Source: Paenibacillus terrigena DSM 21567
Lineage (GTDB): Bacteria > Bacillota > Bacilli > Paenibacillales > Paenibacillaceae
Length of the DNA stretch: 58,389 bases
NCBI RefSeq assembly: GCF_000374845.1
Contig: NZ_KB895434.1
Span: forward strand, 1-58,389
Direction of reading: 5' to 3'
Shown one piece after another: positions 16,219-25,578 of this stretch (position 1 is the first letter of the stretch; each line of letters opens with the position of its first letter). The translations under genes were made by a program, and so were the position numbers. The notes beneath the pieces are model-generated. The model worked only from the letters and a program-made list of their open reading frames with translations. It did no database searches and was not told the origin of the DNA.

Positions 16219-18324
16219 TTAGACACACTGTATGCGGTACATCAGACTATCGAAATCGCCTCGCAGCGGCAGCTCGATGCCAATGTTCATCAGCGCCCGA
16301 CCCGTCCATGTGCCTTCGAGCTGATCGATCCGGTAGGATTGATCGGCTTGCAGCCCTTGCAGACGAAGGCGCGGCAGCGGTTCACCGAGACGCTGGGAAT
16401 GCAGGAACCCGAATAGGACGCTCTCCGAGCCGTCTAGGCTCACATATTGTACGGCTGTAACGCCTTTATGCTTCAAGGCTGGCAGCCGGTATTGCTGTCC
16501 GTATTGAATCACCGGGCGAATGTCTTTGTACTGCTGTACGAAGGCAGCCGATTGCTCGATCAGCTCATCGCTCCATTCGTTCAGATTCGACCCGATCCCG
16601 AGCGTCCCCATCATGGCGCTGTGGAAGCGGTACGCCAGTGACGTCACTCGCTTATTCATGCCGCTAGGCGATTCCGTCACCCAACAGGTCATGAGTTTCG
16701 GCGGATACGCATACGAGAATCCTTCCTGAATGCTCAGGCGATCGAAGGCATCCGTGTTATCGCTCGGCCACGATTGATCCGCATAGCGAAGGATACCAAG
16801 ATCAATCCGTGAGCCCCCGCCAGCACACGTCTCGAAGGCGACATGCGGGAAGCGCTCGCGCAGCTCGGCCCAAATCTCATACAGTGTCTGCACGTGGCGA
16901 ATCCATACTTCCTTCTGACGATGGATCGGATGATCCTTCATGCCCGGCTCTGTGATCGTACGGTTCATATCCCATTTAATGAACGTAATGTCATGCTTCG
17001 ATAGCAGATCGATCATGAACGTTAAAATATACTGCTTCACTTCCGGCTTCGAAATGTTGAGCAGCAGCTGATTGCGCAGCTCCGTCCGTCCTCGCGTCGG
17101 AAAGTGATAGACCCAGTCCGGATGCTGGCGATACAATTCACTGTCCGGATTGACGGATTCCGGCTCAACCCAGATCCCGAATTCCATGCCGAGCGCATGC
17201 ACCTTCTCGATCAGTTCATTCAATCCGTTCGGGAACTTCTCCTGGTTCACGAACCAATCCCCAAGCCCCGCTCGATCATGGTTACGTGCGCCGAACCAGC
17301 CGTCATCGACGACGAACAGCTCTACCCCTAGCTTCGCCGCACGTTCCGCCAGCGCCATCTGGTCCTTCGCATTAACATCGAAATAAGTCGCTTCCCAAGA
17401 GTTATACAATACCTTCCTCGGCTCTTGGCTCGGAATAATATACTGGTATTGATAATGATGGAGATGCCGGCTCATCTCGCCGAATCCGCCTTCCGTATAC
17501 CCGCCGACGAACATTGGCGTATTGAAGCTCTCCCCCGGACCAAGGATCCATTCACTATCGAAATCATTGATCCCGCCGCTTACCCGGACTTGGTTGAATG
17601 ACGATTTCTCCGCTGTGATCTTCCAGTTGCCGCTCCATGCAAGAGCACCGAACCAGACTTGTCCACGTTCTTCCGTTGCATGCCCGTTATCCACGGCGAA
17701 CCATGGATTCGCATGGCCGTCCGTGAAGCCTCGGCGGGATTCGAGCACTTTTTTCCCTTCCGATAGCACGGTATTGCGTAGTTGGAATTCTCCGGACCAT
17801 TTGCCCGTGACATGAGTTAACCGATAATCTGGCAAGGTCGGAAGGCTCCACGCCGCAGATTGCATGCTCTCCAAGACGATCTCGTACTCGCCCGTATTAA
17901 CGATGCGCACGGAACGCTCGACAAGATCAAATTCCGGGATGACTGCATAAGTTAAATGCACCTCAATCGGATAGACTCGGTCATTCATCGTAATCACCAA
18001 GGTTTCTTTGCCATCCTGCTTCGTGATCTGATGCCCTGCATAATCCATACAGAGATCGCGTACGCCATCCTGCCAGATGACCTTCAAGGAAGGCTCGCTG
18101 TAGATGAGCCCTCCCCAAAAGCTGTATTCTTCGATCTCCCTTTCCAGTTCCATATCAAAGGAGCTATGACCCTTGTTCGTAAGCAGCGGAATGCAATCTT
18201 CCACATCCACGGGTTCGCCCCAATACAGATGCTGCAGGATCCCTTTCGCGTTAATACCGAATACATAAGAGGAGCCTTTCGTCTGAATTGCGAAAATGCG
18301 ATGCTGTTCTTGATACTGAATCAC
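16219..18324 (-). CDS. alpha-galactosidase, GH36
   Basis: 701 residues, normal for GH36 group I/II, cytoplasmic (no signal peptide). N-terminal beta-supersandwich, then a TIM barrel with LFVVDDGWFGARNHDRAGLGD, GIWVEPESVNPDSELY, the nucleophile segment FIKWDMNRTITEPG (Asp of KWDMNR), ETCAGGGSRIDLGIL, and the acid/base in SDNTDAFDRL. It hydrolyses alpha-1,6-galactosides such as melibiose or raffinose. It lies 47 nt after the solute-binding lipoprotein gene on the same strand, which suggests import and cleavage of the same oligosaccharide. Confidence 0.93.
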   Translation of the reverse strand: MIQYQEQHRIFAIQTKGSSYVFGINAKGILQHLYWGEPVDVEDCIPLLTNKGHSSFDMELEREIEEYSFWGGLIYSEPSLKVIWQDGVRDLCMDYAGHQITKQDGKETLVITMNDRVYPIEVHLTYAVIPEFDLVERSVRIVNTGEYEIVLESMQSAAWSLPTLPDYRLTHVTGKWSGEFQLRNTVLSEGKKVLESRRGFTDGHANPWFAVDNGHATEERGQVWFGALAWSGNWKITAEKSSFNQVRVSGGINDFDSEWILGPGESFNTPMFVGGYTEGGFGEMSRHLHHYQYQYIIPSQEPRKVLYNSWEATYFDVNAKDQMALAERAAKLGVELFVVDDGWFGARNHDRAGLGDWFVNQEKFPNGLNELIEKVHALGMEFGIWVEPESVNPDSELYRQHPDWVYHFPTRGRTELRNQLLLNISKPEVKQYILTFMIDLLSKHDITFIKWDMNRTITEPGMKDHPIHRQKEVWIRHVQTLYEIWAELRERFPHVAFETCAGGGSRIDLGILRYADQSWPSDNTDAFDRLSIQEGFSYAYPPKLMTCWVTESPSGMNKRVTSLAYRFHSAMMGTLGIGSNLNEWSDELIEQSAAFVQQYKDIRPVIQYGQQYRLPALKHKGVTAVQYVSLDGSESVLFGFLHSQRLGEPLPRLRLQGLQADQSYRIDQLEGTWTGRALMNIGIELPLRGDFDSLMYRIQCV

Positions 18325-18371
18325 TAGCTATCCACCTGCTCTCAACGATTTCGTGATGTTTTATTGCCCCG

Positions 18372-19991
18372 TTACTTCCACAATTCCAATCGTGCCTGAT
18401 AGTTCTCGTTATAGACCTTCTCAAGCTTTGCAAGTCCTGCGGCTTCTACTTCCTTCATCATCTGGTTGTACATATCCGTGACTTGTTGTTCTGTCGGTGC
18501 GAGCGCCATTTTGAGATAATACTTATTGATTGTCTCGCCAACCTTCTGCTCCATGATCGCTTCCGGTGTACCGCCAGCAGGGCCCAGATTGTCGTAAGGT
18601 GCCGTATCGTAAGCCGTATCCGCCAAGTTCTTGATCGCGAGATCCGTCGTTGGATCCGATTTGTAGCGTCCGATCAGATCGTAAGGCGTACCGTCCGAAC
18701 CCGGACCGTTCTTGATCATCCATGTCCATTTGCGAATGCCCGTCGTCTTGGAAGCTTCATTCCAATCCTTCGTAAATGCATCCAGCACTTCTTGGCGCGG
18801 AACGTGCTTCCCGTCCTTCATGTCCCAATCCTTGCCTTCTAATCCCCACATTAGCAAATACTGGCCTTCTTCGCTAGCTAAAAAATCCAACATTTTGATC
18901 GTACGCACCGGATCTTTATTCGTCTTCGAGATCGTTACGCCGTCCCAGCCCAAGGAGCTCTTCGGTCCGTATGTTGTCAGGTCAGCCGCAATGTTCGGCC
19001 CTAGCACTTTATATTGATAGAGCTGACGCTCTTCCTTGTTCGTACCTTCCGGCGCATCCGCCTTGAGCAGCGTATTCGGGGCCCCTACGTTCCACGAAGC
19101 ATTTGCTGTGGCGAACACGTTGCCGGCGGCGATCTTCTGTTCATACTGCTTGGTCTTCATCGTCGCCCACTCTTTATCGATCAACCCTTTGTTGTACAAG
19201 GAATTAATGAATTTCATCATGTCCAGGTAACGCGGATCGCGGATATCTTTCTTCAGCTCCCCATTCGTTTCGTAATAGGTCTTCATGCCGAACATCCCCT
19301 TGAATGTCCACTGCACGCTGCCCATATCTTCCCCATTGAGCGTCATCGGAATGGAAGGCTTGCCGTCGATCGTCGGATATTTCTCTTTGAATTTCACGAG
19401 CAACTCTTCGAATTCTTGCGCCGTGAACGGTTCACCGTTATTCACCTTATCGCCGACGCCAAGCTCCTTCAGCATATCCATCCGCATCAAGAAGCCGAAT
19501 ACCGGGTATTTCTCGAGACCGTACCAGTTCGCCAAATAGTAGTTCTTCCCGTCAGCGCTTCTTGTCTTCTTGAGCGTATCGCCGTACATCTTCTTAATGT
19601 TCGGGCCGTATTGGTCGATCAGGTCATTCAGCGGAATGATCGCCCCCGAAGCAATGTACTTGTTCATGATATCGCTTCCACGATCCAGCATGAGAACATC
19701 CGGCAAATCGTTGCTCGCGAGCATCAAGTTCAGCTTCTCGAGCGGGTTCCCTGTCGGCTGCTGGATCTCCACCGTTACTCCTGTCTTCTCTGTAATCGCC
19801 TTCGCTACCGGGTTCGTGAACGCATCGCCCGTATTCTTATCGAACCATGTCAGCTTGATCGGAGCTGTATCGTTCGCTGCCGAATTCGATCCTGCTCCTG
19901 AACCTGTCTCATTGGAAGCCGAATTCGAACCGCAGCCAGCCAGCAAAGATAGAACCAATACCGCCGATACAACTAAGTTTACCTTCTTCAT
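18372..19991 (-). CDS. ABC transporter solute-binding lipoprotein (oligosaccharide type)
   Basis: 539 residues. A lipoprotein signal peptide ends in the lipobox LLAGC (cysteine about residue 20), followed by a Ser/Asn-rich linker. The body is like the large LplA/YtcQ-type binding proteins found with YtcP/LplB permeases. AGAGGGG precedes the ATG. It would capture a sugar at the outer face of the membrane for the permeases at 23605 and 24596. A conserved 70-bp block lies upstream of it and upstream of the secreted hydrolase gene at 27986. Confidence 0.9.
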   Translation of the reverse strand: MKKVNLVVSAVLVLSLLAGCGSNSASNETGSGAGSNSAANDTAPIKLTWFDKNTGDAFTNPVAKAITEKTGVTVEIQQPTGNPLEKLNLMLASNDLPDVLMLDRGSDIMNKYIASGAIIPLNDLIDQYGPNIKKMYGDTLKKTRSADGKNYYLANWYGLEKYPVFGFLMRMDMLKELGVGDKVNNGEPFTAQEFEELLVKFKEKYPTIDGKPSIPMTLNGEDMGSVQWTFKGMFGMKTYYETNGELKKDIRDPRYLDMMKFINSLYNKGLIDKEWATMKTKQYEQKIAAGNVFATANASWNVGAPNTLLKADAPEGTNKEERQLYQYKVLGPNIAADLTTYGPKSSLGWDGVTISKTNKDPVRTIKMLDFLASEEGQYLLMWGLEGKDWDMKDGKHVPRQEVLDAFTKDWNEASKTTGIRKWTWMIKNGPGSDGTPYDLIGRYKSDPTTDLAIKNLADTAYDTAPYDNLGPAGGTPEAIMEQKVGETINKYYLKMALAPTEQQVTDMYNQMMKEVEAAGLAKLEKVYNENYQARLELWK

Positions 19992-20046
19992 ACATTAACC
20001 CCTCTCTGAAGTTCGTATTGATGGTTGCCTACTGAATCTAAGATTA

Positions 20047-20117
20047 ATTGTAAGAAGCCTTGATTCGATAATCTATAACGCAATGTTATGATTCATAGTG
20101 GAAAACGTCTTTCATCG
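20047..20117 (-). promoter_or_regulatory. conserved ~70-bp regulatory block, copy A
   Basis: Aligns without gaps to 31114-31184. Shared words include ATTGTAAG, AGCCTTG, ATCTATAACGCA, ATAGT and GAAAACGTCTTTCAT. It lies 56 nt upstream of the solute-binding protein start. The reverse complement ATTGTAAG gives CTTACAAT, a possible -10. A candidate target of the YesN-type regulator encoded next door. Confidence 0.75.
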
Positions 20118-20125
20118 TTGAATGG

Positions 20126-21898
20126 CTAGATCATCTCATAGCTGTGACGCTTCGGGATGCGCACAGTTACTGTCGTCCCAATGCCCAGCCGGCTAAAGAC
20201 ATCGACCCCATACGCATCGCCATAGGTCAACTGAATGCGGTCATTGACGTTCTTAATCCCGTAGCCCGATAAATTATTCGCCGTCTGGAAGGCATCCTCC
20301 AGATTCCTTGGCGGCATCCCCGCGCCATCGTCGATCACTTGGAACACGATATCGTCGCCCTCCGCATAGAGCTTCACGATGATGTTAATACCCGACTCGT
20401 GACATATGGCATGGTTAATGCAATTCTCAATGAACGGCTGCAGAATTAGCTTGATCGTCGTATATTTGAACAGCTCTTCGTCGAGGTCATAATGCATATG
20501 CAGCATGCCCCGGAATCGAATCTCTTGAATCGCAATGTAGTTCTTTACCAGTTGAATCTCTTGATTCACGAGGATAATCCGCTTGCCTTTGTTCAAGGAG
20601 ATTCGGTAATATTTCGCGAGATAGTTCACCATCTCGTAGACCTTGGTGCCGCCTTCCTTCAATGCAAGTGAGGAGATCGAGGCAAGCGTATTGTATAGAA
20701 AATGCGGATTGATTTGGGCCTGCATCGTCGTTAACTCCGCTTCTTTCGTCGATATTTCCTTCACGTACACATCTTCGATCAAATCTTGAATCTTGGAGGC
20801 CATCTTGTTGAAAGCGAACGATAACTGCCCAATCTCATCATGCCCCATCGACTGGATGGAGACCTGGAAATCCCCCTTTTCCACTTTGCGAATATAGAGA
20901 AGCAGCTTCTCAATCCGTTTCGTAATGAGCTTCGTCGTCACATAGATTAATAGGATCGAAGCTGCAAAGGCGATCACCGAAATCCATACAATGCGTGCCG
21001 TCGCCTTATTCGTATTCTCGAGCAGCTCATGATACGGGACGGTGATGACGGTCTTCCATCCGTTGCTCAACGCCTTGTACGTGAAGAACCGATCCTCCCC
21101 GTTCACCTGCTTGTCGAAATTGCCGGAGGTCGACTGAAGATCATCCGCGATCGGGAATGTATCGTATAATTTCTTCGACGCCAGATTCTTGTCGGATGTC
21201 GTAATGACGCGGCCGGCCTGGTCGATAATATAGACGCTTTTGTTATTGTTCTCTTTCTCAATGAGGGAGTAGAGCTCCGCGTTGCTAATCTGGATAATCA
21301 AGATCCCGTACGGATGTGTCAGGCTGAAGTAGCTCAGCGAGCGCGCCAGAATCAAGGTATGCTCGTCCATCTGGGTATAGACCGTGTCGCCCGCCGCTTG
21401 AATGGCCATCCGCCGCACCGCCTCAGGAAGCTCCTCCGTATATCGAATATATTCGCCGTCCGAATACAGCGTTTTATTATCCGTATAAATGGTGATCCCC
21501 TGTACATTCGTGTTGAGTGCGAGCATCGCGCTGAACTGCCGATTGATGTACTCGAAGGCATCCAAATAATAGAACGCCTGCTCATAATCATTCGACAGGT
21601 AATTGCGAAGCTGCGAGTCCATGTACATGATATTGGATAACTGATGATAGTACTCCAATCGATTCTCGATATTCGTGTTAATTTGATTCAGTGTGCCACT
21701 CAAGCTCGCATACGTCTGCTCCGTAATCTGATCCCGGGTCGAGGTATAGGAATAATAAATCATGCCGAAGAATGGAATGATCGATAGCAGAAAAATGATA
21801 ATAAACTTGTTGCGCAGCTTCAAATCCGTCATCCATGACAGCCGATGGGCAATCGTTTGCCAGAAACGCAGCTTCTTATAGGTTTTTTCGGTATTCAT
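20126..21898 (-). CDS. YesM-type sensor histidine kinase
   Basis: 590 residues. TM1 is near residues 31-50 (FIIIFLLSIIPFFGMIYYS), followed by a ~240-residue extracellular dCache-like sensor and TM2 (IVWISVIAFAASILLIYV). Then come HAMP, the phospho-acceptor histidine in INPHFLYNTLASISSLAL, and the ATPase boxes (QPFIENCINHAI, VIDDGAGMP, GYGIKNVNDRIQL). It autophosphorylates and passes phosphate to the response regulator whose gene overlaps it by 23 nt upstream. Its likely input is an extracellular sugar or binding-protein complex. Confidence 0.93.
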   Translation of the reverse strand: MNTEKTYKKLRFWQTIAHRLSWMTDLKLRNKFIIIFLLSIIPFFGMIYYSYTSTRDQITEQTYASLSGTLNQINTNIENRLEYYHQLSNIMYMDSQLRNYLSNDYEQAFYYLDAFEYINRQFSAMLALNTNVQGITIYTDNKTLYSDGEYIRYTEELPEAVRRMAIQAAGDTVYTQMDEHTLILARSLSYFSLTHPYGILIIQISNAELYSLIEKENNNKSVYIIDQAGRVITTSDKNLASKKLYDTFPIADDLQSTSGNFDKQVNGEDRFFTYKALSNGWKTVITVPYHELLENTNKATARIVWISVIAFAASILLIYVTTKLITKRIEKLLLYIRKVEKGDFQVSIQSMGHDEIGQLSFAFNKMASKIQDLIEDVYVKEISTKEAELTTMQAQINPHFLYNTLASISSLALKEGGTKVYEMVNYLAKYYRISLNKGKRIILVNQEIQLVKNYIAIQEIRFRGMLHMHYDLDEELFKYTTIKLILQPFIENCINHAICHESGINIIVKLYAEGDDIVFQVIDDGAGMPPRNLEDAFQTANNLSGYGIKNVNDRIQLTYGDAYGVDVFSRLGIGTTVTVRIPKRHSYEMI

Positions 21899-23426
21899 TC
21901 GGCGTGACTCCTTGATGCTTCAGGAATAGGGAAATGAAGTATGAAGTACTCTCGTAGCCTACTTTTTGCGCAATATCCTGGACTTTCAGCGAAGGATCCG
22001 ATAGCATCTGCTTGGCCTTCTCGAGACGAATCCGCGTCAAATAATCATGAATTGTCACGCCGGTCTTCTCTTTAAAAATCGACCGCAAGTAATTCGGTGA
22101 CAGGTAGACTTGGCTGGAAAGGCTCGTAATCGTAATCTGCTCATGATAGGTCTGCTGAATAATGGAACTCACCTGGTGCACCAGCTTCAAGTTCTTATCC
22201 GTGAACCGATCCTTCATCGAATCCATCATATGTCTCAGTATCTGACTGACAGCCTCTTCGATTTCATGGATCGTCTGGCAATCATAAATCGCATGGTAGA
22301 CATTGGCCCGCGTCTCCGCCGTATTCGTATCCGAAGGATTACTGCGAAGCTGGTCCTGAATTCTTCCCACAAGATCCAGCGCCCAATCATGAATGTGCTT
22401 CTTGCGCACCCGCAGCGTCACTAGCCGCGTACAATACTCCTGCAACATCCAGACAACCCGTTCTTCCTCCATCTGTTGAACCGCTTCCAACAATTCGTTC
22501 TCTGCAAAAGGCGGCAACTGATCGCTCTCCATATTCATGCGCATATCCTGTGCAAAAATCACTTTGCCGTACCCTGTATAAAAGAGTTCGCTTAACACCT
22601 TCCTCGCATGATCATACAGCGCGTGAACTTGCGTAAGCGGTCCAACCTGTTCCGTGACGGCTAACGTGACCATAAAAGGCAGTGCTTGCTTCACTGCCTG
22701 CGCAAGCTCGACCCAGAACAAGCGCTGCATCACGCGGGGATGACTGTCCATCAGGATCAGCATCTCCCCTTCACGTAGCGAGACATCGTTCCAGGACAGC
22801 TGGCACGAGAGGAAATAATGGCCCATGAACGTACGAATCTGATTCATCGCATCCTCAATGAACATCTCCCGCTCCTCGACATGGTCGTCAATGGAGACCA
22901 GAACCACGGTATAATCCGCCTGATAGGATCTTCGTTCCAACCGCTCGAAGCTCTCCATCAAGTTGCTTTTGCGATCCTCGTTCTTCTCATAGATCAGTTC
23001 TTTCAAGATGTTCGATTTGGTCACTTGGATCGATCTATTTTTCAACCGAACTTCTTCGCACTTCTCTTTGACGCGCGTCATCACACTTGCGATCTCTTCC
23101 AGATCCAGCGGTTTCAATAAATAACCGACGGCGCCGACATTGAGTGCCGACTTCACATATGTAATTTCATCATGTCCCGTCAAGAAGACAATCTTCATCC
23201 AATCGAACTGCTCCGTCACCTGCTTCGCGAGTTCAATACCGTTCATAATGGGCATTTGAACGTCCGTTAACACGATATCTGGCTGGATCGTCTGGATTTT
23301 CTCCAACGCATCCTTTCCGTTGATGGCCGTGCCCGCGACGTAAATCCCCATCTCTTCCCAACGAATGATGTCGCGCATCATTTCTAATTCTATCTCTTCA
23401 TCGTCTACTAGAAATATGCTGTACAT
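21876..23426 (-). CDS. YesN-type response regulator (receiver plus AraC HTH)
   Basis: 516 residues from the ATG at 23424-23426 with AAGGAGTG upstream; the frame is open further upstream but without a binding site. The receiver domain starts FLVDDEEIELEMM and the phospho-acceptor is Asp55 in VLTDVQMPIMNG. A long middle region follows. The C-terminal AraC-type domain has ITSLSSQVYLSPNYLRSIFK and VQDIAQKVGYESTSYFISLF. It probably activates the sugar importer genes. The next gene overlaps its end by 23 nt. Confidence 0.93.
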   Translation of the reverse strand: MYSIFLVDDEEIELEMMRDIIRWEEMGIYVAGTAINGKDALEKIQTIQPDIVLTDVQMPIMNGIELAKQVTEQFDWMKIVFLTGHDEITYVKSALNVGAVGYLLKPLDLEEIASVMTRVKEKCEEVRLKNRSIQVTKSNILKELIYEKNEDRKSNLMESFERLERRSYQADYTVVLVSIDDHVEEREMFIEDAMNQIRTFMGHYFLSCQLSWNDVSLREGEMLILMDSHPRVMQRLFWVELAQAVKQALPFMVTLAVTEQVGPLTQVHALYDHARKVLSELFYTGYGKVIFAQDMRMNMESDQLPPFAENELLEAVQQMEEERVVWMLQEYCTRLVTLRVRKKHIHDWALDLVGRIQDQLRSNPSDTNTAETRANVYHAIYDCQTIHEIEEAVSQILRHMMDSMKDRFTDKNLKLVHQVSSIIQQTYHEQITITSLSSQVYLSPNYLRSIFKEKTGVTIHDYLTRIRLEKAKQMLSDPSLKVQDIAQKVGYESTSYFISLFLKHQGVTPNEYRKNL

Positions 23427-23604
23427 GATGACCACTCCTTGTTCGCTGACTCTTAACTTATTATAGCTTCCTTGGCATGCCTTTCTGAATCCCTTTTCAA
23501 AATGTAAGTTATTTTCAAGCATCATTCGGAACATTGTCATATCGACATCTATTTTTTTGTGATCTTATAATTTTCTTATCACAAGAAACTGCGAGGTGTC
23601 ACAC

Positions 23605-24576
23605 ATGCAAACAAACATGAACGTACACGATGGACGAGAGCTCACGATTCCTCGTCGGAAGCTCTGGACGGTCTTCAAAGAGCAGAAATACCTTTTCCTC
23701 ATGATGCTGCCCGCCTTAATCTGGGCCGTGTTGTTCGCCTATACACCAATGGTCGGCCTGTACATGTCCTTCGTGAATTACCAGCCGAACCTAGGCGGGT
23801 TCTGGACAACCTTGTTCCACAGCGAGTTCGTAGGCTTCGATTGGTTCGAGTACTTCTTCACGAACGGCGACTTCCTGATCGTATTGCGTAATACGCTGGC
23901 ATCCACGTTAATTACGCTGTGCTTCTCTTTTCCGATGCCGATCCTGATCGCCATCGCCATCAATGAGATCAAGAGTGTCCGCTTCAAGAAAACGGTACAG
24001 ACCGCATCCTATCTGCCGTATTTCATCTCGTGGGTTATCGCGGCGAATATTATCGTAACTCTACTGTCATCGGATGGCGCCATAAATGCAATTCTTAAAT
24101 TTTTCCATATTACCGATGAGAGCATCTTGTTCTTGCAGAACGGCAAGTACTTCTGGTGGATCGTCGCGATCGGCAACACTTGGAAGGATATGGGATACAG
24201 TTCGATCATGTATTTGGCAGCTATTTCAGCGATCAATCCAGAGCTCTATGAAGCCGCCAAGGTCGACGGGGCCAATCGGTTCAAGCAAATTCGCTATATT
24301 ACGCTGCCCCACCTGAAGCCAACCATCGTCATTCTATTGATTCTCGCGCTAGGCGGCATTCTGAATGCCGGCTTCGACCAGCATTTCTTGCTCGGCAATG
24401 AACTGACCAAAGACTACTCCGACGTCTTGTCGACGTATTCGTTCCGCTACGGGATTCAGAATGGCATGTTCTCGTACGCCTCTGCCGTAGGCATGTTCAG
24501 CTCGGTTGTAGCCTTTATCATCGTCTGCATCGTCAATTTCACCGCCAAAAAAGTTAACGGGCAATCCTTATTCTAG
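23605..24576 (+). CDS. carbohydrate ABC transporter permease, LplB/YtcP-like (first subunit)
   Basis: About 323 residues from the ATG at 23605 with GAGGTG 6 nt upstream; a GTG 9 nt earlier is in frame but less likely. Six membrane segments. The EAA loop that contacts the ATPase reads YEAAKVDGANRFKQIRYITL. Divergent from the yesN-type gene and followed 20 nt later by the second permease. No ATPase gene is nearby, so an MsmX/MsmK-type shared ATPase is expected elsewhere in the genome. Confidence 0.92.
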   Translation: MQTNMNVHDGRELTIPRRKLWTVFKEQKYLFLMMLPALIWAVLFAYTPMVGLYMSFVNYQPNLGGFWTTLFHSEFVGFDWFEYFFTNGDFLIVLRNTLASTLITLCFSFPMPILIAIAINEIKSVRFKKTVQTASYLPYFISWVIAANIIVTLLSSDGAINAILKFFHITDESILFLQNGKYFWWIVAIGNTWKDMGYSSIMYLAAISAINPELYEAAKVDGANRFKQIRYITLPHLKPTIVILLILALGGILNAGFDQHFLLGNELTKDYSDVLSTYSFRYGIQNGMFSYASAVGMFSSVVAFIIVCIVNFTAKKVNGQSLF

Positions 24577-24595
24577 GGCAATGGGAGGGACTATC

Positions 24596-25489
24596 ATGAA
24601 AAGCAAAAAAAGCATTGCGGAATATATGTTCGACACAGCACTCTATCTGTTCCTCACGGTCATCTTCATCGTCACGTTCTACCCGTTCTGGAACATTCTC
24701 GTCATCTCGTTAAATGATGCGACCGATACGCTGCGGGGCGGGTTATACTTCTGGCCGCGGGAAATAACCTTCGACAGTTATCTTACCATCTTCCGTAATC
24801 CAGAGATCTGGAGCGCCATTCGTGTCACGCTCTTGCGTACGATCATCGGGACATCGCTCTCGATCTTCTGCATCTCCATGCTCGCCTACTCGCTGAGTAA
24901 GCGGCATCTGATCGGTTGGCGGTTCTTCTCGTTCTTCTTCGTCTTTACGATGTATTTCGGCGGCGGATTGATTCCGACGTACATGGTCATCAAATCGCTA
25001 GGATTAATCGACTCCTTCTGGGTCTTCATCTTCCCGGGACTGATTGGCGTCTTCCTCATGATTCTGGTCCGTACGTTCATCGAACAGCTGCCCGGCGAGA
25101 TCGAAGAGTCCGCGAAGATCGATGGCGCCAACGACCTGCAGATTTTCTTCCGCATCGTCATGCCGCTGTGCGTACCAGTGCTCGCGACGATCGGACTGTT
25201 CCTGGCCATTGGACACTGGAACTCCTGGTATGACTCGTACATCTACACGTACAAGTCGGAGCTGAAAACATTGCAAGCCGTCTTGGTCAAAATTCTGAAT
25301 CAATTCCAAACAGCCGGCATGATGTCGGATGCGCAGCAGCTTGCGCAAAGCTCTACCCGCGTTCCGGTATCCAGCGAAAGCATTCGTATGGCGGTAACGA
25401 TGGTAGCGACACTGCCGATCGTCCTCGTCTATCCGTTCGTGCAGAAATATTTCGTCAAAGGGATGATGATGGGCGCGATCAAGAGTTAA
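24596..25489 (+). CDS. carbohydrate ABC transporter permease, YtcP-like (second subunit)
   Basis: 297 residues from the ATG at 24596-24598 with GGGAGGG upstream; an in-frame ATG at 24581 overlaps that site. Six membrane segments, EAA loop EIEESAKIDGANDLQIFFRI. Pairs with the preceding permease to form the sugar channel. The operon ends in the hairpin at 25512. Confidence 0.92.
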   Translation: MKSKKSIAEYMFDTALYLFLTVIFIVTFYPFWNILVISLNDATDTLRGGLYFWPREITFDSYLTIFRNPEIWSAIRVTLLRTIIGTSLSIFCISMLAYSLSKRHLIGWRFFSFFFVFTMYFGGGLIPTYMVIKSLGLIDSFWVFIFPGLIGVFLMILVRTFIEQLPGEIEESAKIDGANDLQIFFRIVMPLCVPVLATIGLFLAIGHWNSWYDSYIYTYKSELKTLQAVLVKILNQFQTAGMMSDAQQLAQSSTRVPVSSESIRMAVTMVATLPIVLVYPFVQKYFVKGMMMGAIKS

Positions 25490-25511
25490 TCCAGCTTCAT
25501 TCGAGAACAAG

Positions 25512-25557
25512 AAGGGGCGATCCCTGGTCTATCTCTTAGACCAAGGACCGCCCCTTT
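25512..25557. terminator. bidirectional terminator between convergent genes
   Basis: AAGGGGCG...TGGTCT (25512-25530) pairs with AGACCA...CGCCCCTTT (25538-25557), a long stem with flanking A and T runs. It serves the permease operon (+) and the GH95 gene (-). Confidence 0.85.
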
Positions 25558-25578
25558 CGGTTGTTCATCATGAGCTGA

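Noticed and set aside
19014-19901. Plus-strand open frame of 295 codons
   Set aside because: Antisense to the solute-binding lipoprotein; Arg/Leu-rich shadow.
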